This document shows positions 54,563 to 63,129 of a stretch of DNA of 64,000 bases, in pieces; within the stretch, counting starts at the first letter, position 1; each line of letters begins with the position of its first letter. The DNA comes from G963663365 sp963663365 (GTDB lineage: Bacteria > Hinthialibacterota > Hinthialibacteria > Hinthialibacterales > G963663365). The position numbers and the translations under genes are program-made. Where the stretch lies: NCBI GenBank assembly GCA_963663365.2, contig CAXXIH010000001.1, positions 1,240,001 to 1,304,000 on the forward strand. Direction: 5' to 3'. Below the pieces are notes generated by a model. The model was not told the DNA's origin and searched no databases. It was given only the letters and a program-made list of their open reading frames with translations.

Positions 54563-55132
54563 ATGAGTGCCGTCCGTAAGCGCGCGATTCAAAATGAACT
54601 GCTGCTACTTCGCTGCAAGCGGGGGGATCGCGATGCGTATCCGGAACTCGTGCAACTGTGGGAACGTCCGCTCTTTTATTACATAAGAAAATTGGTTAGG
54701 ACCGAAGAGGACGCTTGGGATGTGTTGCAGGAAGTCTGGTTGGTTGCGTTCAAAAATATTGCCTCGATTCACGATATGCGGAATCTGTCTGCATGGCTTT
54801 ATCGTGTTGCACGGAATCAAGCAATCAGCCATTTCCGAAAAGATGTCCGGTTTACGCAAGCAGAGAATGAAGAAGAGTTGGAGACAACCAACCAAGATAT
54901 TCCGGACTTTGAACCATCTGTTAGTCAAGTCCATGAAATTCATGATGCATTGAACCGTCTTAGTTTACCCCATCGTGAAGTTCTAACCCTCTTTTTCCTG
55001 GAGGATTTTTCGGTGGATGAAATTGCTGAAATTATCGAGTTGCCCGCCGGAACCGTGAAGTCACGGCTTCATTATGCAAAGAAAGAAATGCGGAAGTTGC
55101 TCGGGTGTGAGGAGGATACCCATGTCACATGA
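54563..55132 (+). CDS. ECF-type RNA polymerase sigma factor
   Basis: 189 residues. Region 2: LLLRCKRGDRDAYPELVQLW, then RTEEDAWDVLQEVWLVAF and LSAWLYRVARNQAISHFRK (core and -10 binding). Region 4: RLSLPHREVLTLFFLEDFSVDEIAEIIELPAGTVKSRLHYAKKE is a complete helix-turn-helix. There is no region 3, as in ECF sigma factors. The next gene overlaps the 3' end by 11 bases and encodes a membrane protein, the usual place of an anti-sigma factor. AGGAAAGAG lies upstream of the ATG. Target genes are unknown. Confidence 0.93.
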   Translation: MSAVRKRAIQNELLLLRCKRGDRDAYPELVQLWERPLFYYIRKLVRTEEDAWDVLQEVWLVAFKNIASIHDMRNLSAWLYRVARNQAISHFRKDVRFTQAENEEELETTNQDIPDFEPSVSQVHEIHDALNRLSLPHREVLTLFFLEDFSVDEIAEIIELPAGTVKSRLHYAKKEMRKLLGCEEDTHVT

Positions 55133-55700
55133 AGAACTGCGTGAAAAACTTTTGGGGCTTGAAGGCTACACGCCGGAACTGAAATCAAAATACGACCGGG
55201 AGGTTCATTCCATGTTTGAGATACAACTGCCGAAATGGCAACGAGTCGCGTGGTCCCTATCCGCTTTGTTGGGACTCTGTTTCTTTATCGGTTTTGGAAT
55301 TGTGGTATTTACGTTACCGCAGGGTTTTCCTTTGATGGGCCGGATAGGATTTATGTGCGGTTCGCTCTTTGGCGCTGTGTGGGCCTGGTTGGGCTATCGA
55401 ATCGCATCCAAAGGGAAAATGGACTTCAAAAAGCATCAGGGAACAGCAAGCGGGCTGGTTTGGGCTATGGTTGTCATCATGGTTACCATCGATATGCTCA
55501 TGGCTTCTCAAATGCAGGATGCGGCCCGGGGAAATTTCATGGTTTTGAGCGGCCTTGTTTTTCTTGTCATGGGGGTGGTGTTTTTATTGCAATATAACAT
55601 CCGCCAGAGCGAATATTCTATCCGGGAAAGTCTCTTGCGTCTGGAAATACAGCTCGCGGATATCAATGAGCGTTTGAATAATACCCAAGCAAATAAATAG
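55122..55700 (+). CDS. Four-helix membrane protein, possible anti-sigma partner
   Basis: 192 residues, starting inside the 3' end of the sigma factor gene; GAGGAGG six bases before the ATG supports this start. A 45-residue cytoplasmic N-region (EELREKLLGLEGYTPELKSKYDREV) is followed by four hydrophobic helices and a polar coiled C-tail (RQSEYSIRESLLRLEIQLAD). It has no zinc-binding HxxxCxxC motif of ZAS-type anti-sigma factors. The strict coupling suggests it regulates the sigma factor, but this is inference. Confidence 0.7.
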   Translation: MSHEELREKLLGLEGYTPELKSKYDREVHSMFEIQLPKWQRVAWSLSALLGLCFFIGFGIVVFTLPQGFPLMGRIGFMCGSLFGAVWAWLGYRIASKGKMDFKKHQGTASGLVWAMVVIMVTIDMLMASQMQDAARGNFMVLSGLVFLVMGVVFLLQYNIRQSEYSIRESLLRLEIQLADINERLNNTQANK

Positions 55701-55733
55701 ACCCCAACACGCCGCAGGAAAGTTAGGGCGCTT

Positions 55734-58133
55734 TTATGACTCCTCCTTTGTCTGATTTTTTGAGCATGATTTCTGCGTTTCGGCCATTTCTTTGATCCGG
55801 TTAATTAGCGTAGTGATATCTGTTGTATCGGCCTCAGTAATTCCAACGCTCTTGGCCACATGGTACCCGAGTGACCGGTACGATTCGAACTGCGCTTCGT
55901 CGTAAATCTGGTCTGCTGTTGTTTGGTGTGGAAAAGTCTCGTGCTCTTCACGATAACGTAAGATATCTTCGTTTTCATCTCCCGTTAGCGATGCTTTTAA
56001 ATAGAGCAGATAGCCGGTTTGTGTGTCGTCATTTTTGTGCCCGTAATAAATCTTTCCGGCTGCGCAGTGAACGCAACTGAATCCTAATGATTTTTGATCC
56101 GGAGGCTGTAGACTATTATCGGCCTTTTTTCCTTTCTTGATCGACTGCAAATTGCAGGCGATGTCATCGGTCTTGATTGCAATTCGAATGCCCATGTCAA
56201 TCCAGGCATAACGAATCAGTTGAATTAAACTGGGAAATGTCAGTTCCGGATCGCATTCGGCATCCGAAACAATAATAACTTTGCACCGCCGCCGCAGAAG
56301 TTCGTATATTCCAAGGTTTTCGATGTGTCCTCCATCGGAGATGTTCACGAATGAGGATTTTTCATTCAGTTTTGCCCGCATTTCGTCGAAGAGGCATATT
56401 GGACCGACACGATTGAGCATGTAAAATCCCAATCTTTTCTGAAATGTTCCACTGATCAATTTCTGTGGATTGTAGAGCCAATATCCCAAACGCACATTTA
56501 ACAATGTCATAAGAAATGCTAAGATTCTATTTGAACTTGCTCCCATGTTTGGCGATGCCGCTGCCCCGGAAATGGAGAAGGCCGTGCCTAAATTAAGGTG
56601 ATGATCTAATGTCTCCATTTTTCTTGTCCTGATATAACCGGTAGAATAACTCCCGGTATAAAGAGGGCTGAAGAGAAAAAAGTCGCCGTCACGTCCCCGC
56701 AAATCCGGATTTTTGCTGCCTTGAAGATTGATATTGCTGTTAATGAGATGGTAAGGCCGGTTCCGGCCAAGTTGCCACAGTTTGAGTTTGTTAAAGCCGC
56801 CATCAGTGTTTATGTCTGTACCATGAAACAAATAGGCATTGCTGAGCCGGTCTCGATAGAATCGGTGCAACGAGGTTTTGTTGGGATCGATAAACATGCA
56901 CTCCGTGGCGCGTGTGAGTGCGAATAGAACAAGACCCAGTCCCCCGTAAACAAAGGCCCAAACACCAATACAGGATTTTGCCCATCTGGAGTCAAATATA
57001 CCTGGAGGTTCCATAAAGATTGTCCATCGGGCGAGCATCGCGAAGATCATCCATAATGCCAGCAGTCCAAAGAAAGCCGCCACACCTAAAATGAGAATCC
57101 TTTTGATTCGGGATGTTGTCTCCAAGGCAATCTTTGAAGATAAGACCGGTATTAATGCTCCCAATACGCTCGCAAGCGTTGCATAATCCGCCGATTGAAA
57201 CAGCCTTGGAGTCCAACTCGGTGGTTGACGATATAAAAGTATGGATTGTGAGAGTGTTTCGAGTATAAAAACGAATAGCAATATAATTGCCGCCCATCCC
57301 AGGCATTCTCGAAATTTCTCCCGCCCGATCAATTCATCCAATTGTCTGTCTCTGCAACTTTTTTCATAACGGCGCAAGATGATTGGGGTGATGAACAGAA
57401 AAAAGATAAATAAATAAAGCGCATACTTCGATAGTTGATAGGAAGCCCCCCAACGAAGATCATTGACACTTGGAGCTGGCCAGTCTTTGCTTGTATGCAA
57501 TTGTTCGGGATTCAATGACCATCCAAAGACTAGGTGTATGATGAAGACGGTAGCAACGATCCAGGGAAGGAAAACCATGAAATTCAGAAGCACTCCACGA
57601 AGCAATATCGCCGGAATCTCCAGTGTTTGTAAGAAACTTTTGGGAGCAAGATAATTGGAGTGATTTCGCAAATGGCGGCAGGGTTTTGATTCTTGTTCTC
57701 CGGGTTCCGTACGAAAGGGGAATGTTGTGTAGTCCGTGGAGTATTGATTTCCTCCCGGAGATTTTGGATTTTTATACAAAAGGGCGCTAAGGCAACTGCC
57801 AATATAACCCCCTCCGGAGACGGTGGAAAGATAATCGATGTGTTTGAGTGCACTCACTTCAGCGAGATGCTGGAGAATACCCAATCCGAATGTTGCCGAG
57901 CGTATCCCTCCGCCGGATAAAGCAAGGCCGATTAGGTTGTGCGCTGGATCCGGTTTAGGAGTTTTCTTGCCTGAGCCTCCGTTTTGTTTGTGTTCTTCTT
58001 GTTTGCCGTCGGGATCGGGATTACCGCGAATACTCTTGTATTCATCGGGAAATACATTGTCGGAAAATTGTTTTTCGCCGGATATAGTAATTTTGGTGTC
58101 TTCTGTTTTCTTTCTGAAGAAGTTTGCGAACAA
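55734..58133 (-). CDS. Patatin-like phospholipase with inserted membrane domain
   Basis: 799 residues. After a charged N-region the patatin start is NLIGLALSGGGIRSATFGLGIL (oxyanion hole) and LSTVSGGGYIGSCL, containing the nucleophile Ser of this family. From about 180 to 440 a block of at least six membrane helices is inserted (FMVFLPWIVATVFIIHLVFGW, LYLFIFFLFITPIIL, WAAIILLFVFILETLSQS and others). The catalytic domain then resumes, with FVNISDGGHIENLGIYELL holding the Asp of the Ser-Asp dyad. It is predicted to hydrolyse membrane phospholipids. The inserted membrane block is uncommon in classical patatins. It could be a housekeeping lipase or a membrane-disrupting effector; no signalling partner is nearby. 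Confidence 0.82.
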   Translation of the reverse strand: MFANFFRKKTEDTKITISGEKQFSDNVFPDEYKSIRGNPDPDGKQEEHKQNGGSGKKTPKPDPAHNLIGLALSGGGIRSATFGLGILQHLAEVSALKHIDYLSTVSGGGYIGSCLSALLYKNPKSPGGNQYSTDYTTFPFRTEPGEQESKPCRHLRNHSNYLAPKSFLQTLEIPAILLRGVLLNFMVFLPWIVATVFIIHLVFGWSLNPEQLHTSKDWPAPSVNDLRWGASYQLSKYALYLFIFFLFITPIILRRYEKSCRDRQLDELIGREKFRECLGWAAIILLFVFILETLSQSILLYRQPPSWTPRLFQSADYATLASVLGALIPVLSSKIALETTSRIKRILILGVAAFFGLLALWMIFAMLARWTIFMEPPGIFDSRWAKSCIGVWAFVYGGLGLVLFALTRATECMFIDPNKTSLHRFYRDRLSNAYLFHGTDINTDGGFNKLKLWQLGRNRPYHLINSNINLQGSKNPDLRGRDGDFFLFSPLYTGSYSTGYIRTRKMETLDHHLNLGTAFSISGAAASPNMGASSNRILAFLMTLLNVRLGYWLYNPQKLISGTFQKRLGFYMLNRVGPICLFDEMRAKLNEKSSFVNISDGGHIENLGIYELLRRRCKVIIVSDAECDPELTFPSLIQLIRYAWIDMGIRIAIKTDDIACNLQSIKKGKKADNSLQPPDQKSLGFSCVHCAAGKIYYGHKNDDTQTGYLLYLKASLTGDENEDILRYREEHETFPHQTTADQIYDEAQFESYRSLGYHVAKSVGITEADTTDITTLINRIKEMAETQKSCSKNQTKEES

Positions 58134-58593
58134 GATATTTTCCCTCCTGTGTATTGCGCCTGCTACGAAAGGCTTAAATGTCCACGTCGCCCCTGTTCCG
58201 GTATACGATACAATTGGATTCTTTGTTTCGTCAATAATTAAATAATAATTAATTATTGATAATAATTATTAATTTGTATTTTTATTGGTTATGTGATTGC
58301 TGTAACAAGGTCATTCAATGGGAGCGGGATGGCCGTGGGGCAGGGACGTTAAATCCGTGATATTTCTATTCTTGAGGCTCCCGATTAGTTATGCGGTTAA
58401 TGGTGTGAAGCGATGCCAAATGGATATCGGTATCAAATTCCGTCTGACCCCATTAAGAGGTGAATTCATGGCTGTGGTGCCGAGGACTTGGGGTAAATAC
58501 TTGATTGTTATGCGGATAGGCTTCTTTCAGGGGTGAGACGGATGGCAGATGCCTTTTTTTGCATTTCTGTCTTTCCTTGAATACTTGACATAA
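58134..58593. other. AT-rich and repetitive intergenic region
   Basis: About 460 bases. An AT-only inverted stretch of TAATAATTAATTATT type lies at 58238-58273, then featureless sequence. A 72-codon frame at 58318-58536 lacks a ribosome binding site and any family resemblance, so I do not call it. Confidence 0.45.
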
Positions 58594-58632
58594 TGACTGG
58601 TATACATTACTTTCTGACTGGTAAACTAGTCA
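58594..58632 (+). promoter_or_regulatory. Promoter region with tandem operator repeats for XRE gene
   Basis: TGACTGGTA occurs at 58594-58602 and again at 58615-58623, exactly 21 bases apart (two helical turns). The second is half of TGACTGGTAAACTAGTCA, a near-perfect 18-base palindrome (58615-58632). A TTGACA at 58585-58590 may be the -35 element. The layout suggests dimer binding by the XRE protein encoded 44 bases downstream. Confidence 0.6.
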
Positions 58633-58675
58633 AATATAAGAAAGTGCCATTCGGTGCTGACGGTGAGTACGCTCA

Positions 58676-58894
58676 ATGGGAAATGTAACACTTGGTAATC
58701 GTCTGAAGGTTGCGCGCGCGGAAGCCGATCTCTCGCAAGAGAAACTAGCGAGCCTTGTCGGTGTGACGCGTCAGACCATCAGCGCCATTGAAACCGGGCT
58801 CTACTGCCCCTCCGCACTGCTGGCCTTTCTTCTTGCGGAACAATTAAAAAAGCCGGTGGATGAATTGTTCTTCTTGAAAGGAGAAACATCATGA
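58676..58894 (+). CDS. XRE-family transcriptional regulator, small
   Basis: 72 residues, almost only a helix-turn-helix: LGNRLKVARAEADLSQEKLASLVGVTRQTISAIETGLYCPSALLAFLLAEQLKKPVDELFF. This is the compact YozG/SinR-like class that usually precedes a small membrane protein gene. GGTGAG precedes the ATG. It overlaps the next gene by four bases (ATGA). Autoregulation at the repeats just upstream is likely. Confidence 0.9.
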   Translation: MGNVTLGNRLKVARAEADLSQEKLASLVGVTRQTISAIETGLYCPSALLAFLLAEQLKKPVDELFFLKGETS

Positions 58895-59193
58895 GTGACA
58901 TTCAAACGGTTGAACGAGATGAGAGAACGATTGCTATCGAAAATGCAGGTTATCGATGGTCCTGTATTTTTATAACCTATGCGCTTCTTATTGATGTGAT
59001 GTACAGGGGACTCGTACGTCAAGAAGCGGCTTGGGATTTGTTGGCTTTGGCGATTGCCGGGGGATTCATCTCCATGATTTTTCGGTACCGCCGGGATGCC
59101 TTGCCCGGACGATGGCAGAAAGAAGCCGTGTTGATTACCTGTATTGCAGCTGTCATTGGCGCAATTGCAGCCGTAATTTTGGCGATGAAGTAA
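58891..59193 (+). CDS. Small membrane protein partner of XRE regulator (DUF2178/DUF6773-like)
   Basis: 100 residues. The N-terminal VERDERTIAIENAGYRWS is the usual cytoplasmic start of this DUF group, followed by a helix (CIFITYALLIDVMY), a second one (WDLLALAIAGGFISMIF), a basic loop FRYRRDA and a last helix (AVLITCIAAVIGAIAAVILAM). XRE-plus-membrane-protein pairs of this sort are frequent in Gram-positive genomes; the membrane protein may tether or sense for the regulator. Function not established. Confidence 0.75.
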   Translation: MSDIQTVERDERTIAIENAGYRWSCIFITYALLIDVMYRGLVRQEAAWDLLALAIAGGFISMIFRYRRDALPGRWQKEAVLITCIAAVIGAIAAVILAMK

Positions 59194-59340
59194 ACAATCG
59201 AATCCCAGTATCTGCATTGATGGCATATCGCGATGTGCCGGATTCAATTGCGAAAAGTCTGAATTTAATAATTTAGATAATCTTCAACTGCTGTTCCCGG
59301 TAGCAGAATTTGAACTTCCCAGAGTTTGGCGCGTCTGGTT

Positions 59341-60189
59341 TTATCGGCCTGTAAAATAGAAGATATTTGGAGTGGCATTAAATACTGTAAAAAATACATC
59401 CACGTTAAGTAGGTAGGCTGCAATAACACAGGCCGTGCAAATCGACAAAAATGATACAGTTGACCGTCCAATAGAGGCTTGTCCCGCGCTGCTCATGCCG
59501 GAGATAAGGCAGAAAGAAAACCATAAAAATCCGAGTGGAGCAATATTGCTTCTGGACCCCTGGGCCGTGAACTGCAATGCATTCCACAAAAATCTACTGA
59601 AAGTCAAATTTCCATCTATATTCACCATTGTTTTGTAGTTCCAATACGTAATGCAATCCATGAGATGAGGCGCGCTTGGAATAAAAGATGCAATCGCCCA
59701 TGATGCCCAATAGAAAATCCCGAATACACCGGATGTGTAAAAAACAACCTGCAAGGTAGCCGGGAGGCTTTGTTGTGTGTTTCTTTTTATCTGCAAAAGC
59801 AGGTAATAAACCATACCAAAAACAAACAGTAGCAGCGCAACGGCAAGGGGGGTGAGCAAAACCATGGGCAGGGAATTTAATAGAATTCTATAAGGGATTA
59901 GTTCGCTTACCGCTCCCCCAACCATCAATGGGACCTGAATATTAATACTGAATGAGAAAATAAAAGTGGAGAAAAACAGAGCTGAATGGATAATCACGGC
60001 AAAAAGAAGCGCTCCCCGGATATTACCGTCACGAGGCATGTTCCGGAATGTCCTGCGAGGAGAGAATAAGACTTCGAGGCATGTTTGGCGCGCGGCTCTT
60101 AAAAAGCCAAGTTCATCCCGCCGTTCCCAACTGGGCATTGGATATTGGCTGGAGTCTGAATCAGGTCGAACTTGGGGGGCTTCTATCAT
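59341..60189 (-). CDS. Yip1-domain membrane protein
   Basis: 282 residues. The N-terminal cytoplasmic part contains LGFLRAARQTCLEVLFSPRRTFRNMPRDG, typical for bacterial Yip1 proteins, followed by about five membrane helices (GALLFAVIIHSALFFSTFIF, MVLLTPLAVALLLFVFGMVYYLLL, VVFYTSGVFGIFYWASWAIASF, and two near the end). Such proteins have no known enzyme activity. The start is an ATG at 60189 with AAGGCGG upstream; a TTG at 60198 is possible. It directly follows the pseudopilin gene (60252) on the same strand and could share its transcript. Confidence 0.8.
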   Translation of the reverse strand: MIEAPQVRPDSDSSQYPMPSWERRDELGFLRAARQTCLEVLFSPRRTFRNMPRDGNIRGALLFAVIIHSALFFSTFIFSFSINIQVPLMVGGAVSELIPYRILLNSLPMVLLTPLAVALLLFVFGMVYYLLLQIKRNTQQSLPATLQVVFYTSGVFGIFYWASWAIASFIPSAPHLMDCITYWNYKTMVNIDGNLTFSRFLWNALQFTAQGSRSNIAPLGFLWFSFCLISGMSSAGQASIGRSTVSFLSICTACVIAAYLLNVDVFFTVFNATPNIFYFTGR

Positions 60190-60251
60190 CGTGCTCAATG
60201 CCGCCTTGTGATCGAAACCGAAAGTTCAATTCTGTCCCAATGCACCGGTGC

Positions 60252-60872
60252 TCACCCGCCGCCGGAAGGGGGCGCTTGGATGCCGCCGCCAAACCGGGCA
60301 ATGTCGCCAATGCTGCGCAGTCCGTTCGATGAGGCGTAGATGCCGTTATTGGCCTCACGAACAGGCGTTCCCAGAGCGTAGACCAGGATCGGCCATTGCA
60401 CACCTCCCGAAGCCTCGTTGTTTGGCCCATGTGAACTCACGCCATAGCCTTTAGGAATTTGACCTAAGTAATTTTTATAATATTCATTACCCCACGATCC
60501 GTGGTAGTTGACATAGATATACATGGGGTGAGCGTGAGTATCTCCCCATGAAGTCCACATCTTCCGGTTTACAAAGGGGTCATCCAAATCGACTGAACTC
60601 AAATATGCGATGGGCGTAGTTAATTCCAGGCAATTACCGATATGGTTGGCCGTATCGAAGCGGCCGTTGTATTTGGGCCACGGATAACCGTTCTGATCCA
60701 GGTGATAACTATCTGCAGCAATCGTAATCGACCGAAGTTCGCTTTGGACCCGGGCGATTTTTGCGCGGGTTTGTGCGTTTAAAAAGTTGGGGACGGCAAT
60801 CGCGGCCAGAATTCCAATAATCGCAACGACAATCAGTAATTCGATCAAAGTGAAACCGCTTTGTTTTTTCAT
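60252..60872 (-). CDS. Type II secretion-like pseudopilin
   Basis: 206 residues. MKKQSG-FTLIELLIVVAIIGILAA followed by IAVPNFLNAQTRAKIARVQSEL is the standard leader and spine. The globular region has LTTPIAYLSSVDLDDPF and ends with ASSNGLRSIGDIARFGGG. Divergent from the DUF4838 gene; the 254 bases between them probably hold both promoters. No assembly genes are close. Confidence 0.92.
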   Translation of the reverse strand: MKKQSGFTLIELLIVVAIIGILAAIAVPNFLNAQTRAKIARVQSELRSITIAADSYHLDQNGYPWPKYNGRFDTANHIGNCLELTTPIAYLSSVDLDDPFVNRKMWTSWGDTHAHPMYIYVNYHGSWGNEYYKNYLGQIPKGYGVSSHGPNNEASGGVQWPILVYALGTPVREANNGIYASSNGLRSIGDIARFGGGIQAPPSGGG

Positions 60873-61126
60873 CGGAGATATTCGACCACCCTTTCAATAT
60901 TATAGGCCATGCCGGATTCCTTTATGTCCCAAACTTGGGCAATTTCAACAATAATACGTGTGCCTGAGGACTTCAACCGGATTGATAAGGCATGATTTCG
61001 CATTGGTGGAGTTGGGTTTACGCTTGTTGATCTTCCGGGAAAGTCAGAGCACAATCCCGGTAGACCGCGAATGCGTCTCCCAAAGCGGCACGGGAGGAGA
61101 ATCGGGGACAAAAGAGGTAAACAAAC

Positions 61127-63010
61127 ATGCACAGGATAACATTATTTCTCATGGCATGGGGGACGGTGGCCCTGCTCTCCACAGGTTCTGTTTTGGCCTT
61201 TGAACCGGAATTGCTGTTGGCCGAAAACGGTGTCAGCGATTATAAAATCGCGATTTCAAAAGAAGCCTCACCTTCGGAATGTCATGCCGCCGATGAATTG
61301 CAGATGTTTCTCCAGAAGATTTGCGGTGTACGCCTGCCGATTATTACCGATGAGCAGCCACTGGGTCCGCATGAGATCATTCTGGGGGATAGCGCCCATC
61401 TTCGTGCCGCGGGAATTGAGATCGATTTCGAATCGTTAGGCGATGAGGGCTTTGTGATACGCACCGCGCGGCCGCACTTGGTGATTGCCGGTGGCAAAGA
61501 GCGGGGAACTATGTATGGAGTCTATGCCTTCTTAGAAGAACGGCTTGGCTGCCGGTGGTTCACATCGACCGTGAGCCATATTCCCAAGATCCCGAAACTT
61601 GCCATCGGGAAGATCGATGATCGCCAGATACCAGAACTGGAATACCGCGAAGTGTTCATCTATGACGCTCTCGATGCCGATTGGTCTGCGCACAACCGGC
61701 TCAACAGTTCTATGGGGCGCCTCACTGAAAAGCATGGCGGCAAGATCGCCTATTACCCCTTCGTCCATTCGTTTTTCGCATTGATTCCACCCGATAAATA
61801 TTTCGAAACGCATCCCGAGTGGTTCTCATTGGTCGATGGCAAGCGAACCCTGGTTGGGAGATACAAACGCACGCAGTTATGCTTGACCAATGAAGATATG
61901 ATTCAGCAGGCGATTCAAACCGTCCGGGAATGGATCGCCGAGCACCCGGATGCCAATATCATTTCGATCTCTCAAAATGACGGCCCCGGTGGTTGGTGCG
62001 AGTGCGAGAACTGCACGGCTTTAGAAGAAAAGGAGGGCGGAGCGCACTCCGCGCCGATCATCTATTTCGTCAACCGTATCGCCGAGGTTATGGCTAAAGA
62101 GCACCCCAATATTGCAATCGATACATTGGCGTACTCCTATAGCCGTAAAGCCCCAAAGAGCCTCAAACCTCTGCCTAATGTGATTATCCGTTTAACCAGT
62201 GGTGGTTGCGGTGCGCATGGCATCTTTGATGAGCAATGCGACCGCAATGCCGGTCTGCGGAACGATATCCTCGACTGGTTCCGGCTGACAAAACGTATTT
62301 ATATTTGGGACTATGTCGTTAACTTTCATCAATACCTGCTTCCATTTCCTAATTTTCAGACATTCGCACCGAATATACGTTCTCTAATTGACCACGGCGT
62401 CCGTGGAATTTTTGAGCAGGCCAGCGGTGATTTGCCTCATAGCGATTGCGCTCCGTTAAAGGCCTATCTCTTGGCCAAGTTGCTATGGAATCCGGAAATC
62501 GACCGAAGCCGCGTGACCCAAGAATTTCTGGATGCCTATTATGGCCCTGCGGGCGCGCCAATCGGCGAGTATCTGCACATGCTGGAACAGGATGTTTCTG
62601 AGGGCACGTATATGTGGTATCACATGAGTCCTTTTGAACGCAATCAACATCCGATCTATTTGAAACCGGAAATCTTAGCGAAAGCGACATTGCTTTACGA
62701 CAAAGCTGAAGGTCTCGTTGCGGACAAGCCGGAATTGCTCGAACGTGTCGAGAGAGCGCGGCTCTCTTTGGATTACGCCAAACTGTACGTCGCTACGCGC
62801 GTGAATGCTTTGGCAGGCAACCATCCGGAAGACACCGCCGTCCGCGAATGGTATCAACGCACCGTGAATGACTTTTTTGCCACGGCTGAGCGCACGGGTG
62901 TGGATTATATGCGTGAAAAAGGCCGCCCGCGCAGTTCGATGAAAGAGTTTAGAGAGGACCTCCAAGCCATGGCTGAAGTCACCGAAGGCTTCGGCGGACA
63001 AGGAGAGTGA
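61127..63010 (+). CDS. Secreted DUF4838 protein, glycoside hydrolase-like
   Basis: 627 residues. Signal peptide MHRITLFLMAWGTVALLSTGSVLA, then an alpha-glucuronidase-type N-domain (ECHAADELQMFLQKICGVRLPI, GDEGFVIRTARPHLVIAGG, GTMYGVYAFLEERLGCRWFT). The DUF4838 barrel follows: LTNEDMIQQAIQTVREWI, NIISISQNDGPGGWCECENC with a Cys pair, NIAIDTLAYSYSRKAP, IRLTSGGCGAHG, IYIWDYVVNFHQYLLPFPN and GVRGIFEQASGDL. The Asp and Glu residues in the SQNDG and FEQ strands are plausible catalytic positions. It likely degrades acidic or complex glycans in the periplasm or outside the cell. AAAGAGG precedes the ATG. It is related in outline to the gene at 20647. Confidence 0.8.
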   Translation: MHRITLFLMAWGTVALLSTGSVLAFEPELLLAENGVSDYKIAISKEASPSECHAADELQMFLQKICGVRLPIITDEQPLGPHEIILGDSAHLRAAGIEIDFESLGDEGFVIRTARPHLVIAGGKERGTMYGVYAFLEERLGCRWFTSTVSHIPKIPKLAIGKIDDRQIPELEYREVFIYDALDADWSAHNRLNSSMGRLTEKHGGKIAYYPFVHSFFALIPPDKYFETHPEWFSLVDGKRTLVGRYKRTQLCLTNEDMIQQAIQTVREWIAEHPDANIISISQNDGPGGWCECENCTALEEKEGGAHSAPIIYFVNRIAEVMAKEHPNIAIDTLAYSYSRKAPKSLKPLPNVIIRLTSGGCGAHGIFDEQCDRNAGLRNDILDWFRLTKRIYIWDYVVNFHQYLLPFPNFQTFAPNIRSLIDHGVRGIFEQASGDLPHSDCAPLKAYLLAKLLWNPEIDRSRVTQEFLDAYYGPAGAPIGEYLHMLEQDVSEGTYMWYHMSPFERNQHPIYLKPEILAKATLLYDKAEGLVADKPELLERVERARLSLDYAKLYVATRVNALAGNHPEDTAVREWYQRTVNDFFATAERTGVDYMREKGRPRSSMKEFREDLQAMAEVTEGFGGQGE

Positions 63011-63129
63011 AAGAAAACTATTCATGCAGAAAAAATGTTTTGTACTGTATGTTTTTGTTGTTGAGTATTCGGAATAATTTGATATGGCTTGCGGTAAGAC
63101 AGAAGCAATCCGACATATTGATATCTGAA

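Noticed and set aside
58318..58536. 72-codon frame before the XRE gene
   Set aside because: No ribosome binding site, atypical composition and no family resemblance.
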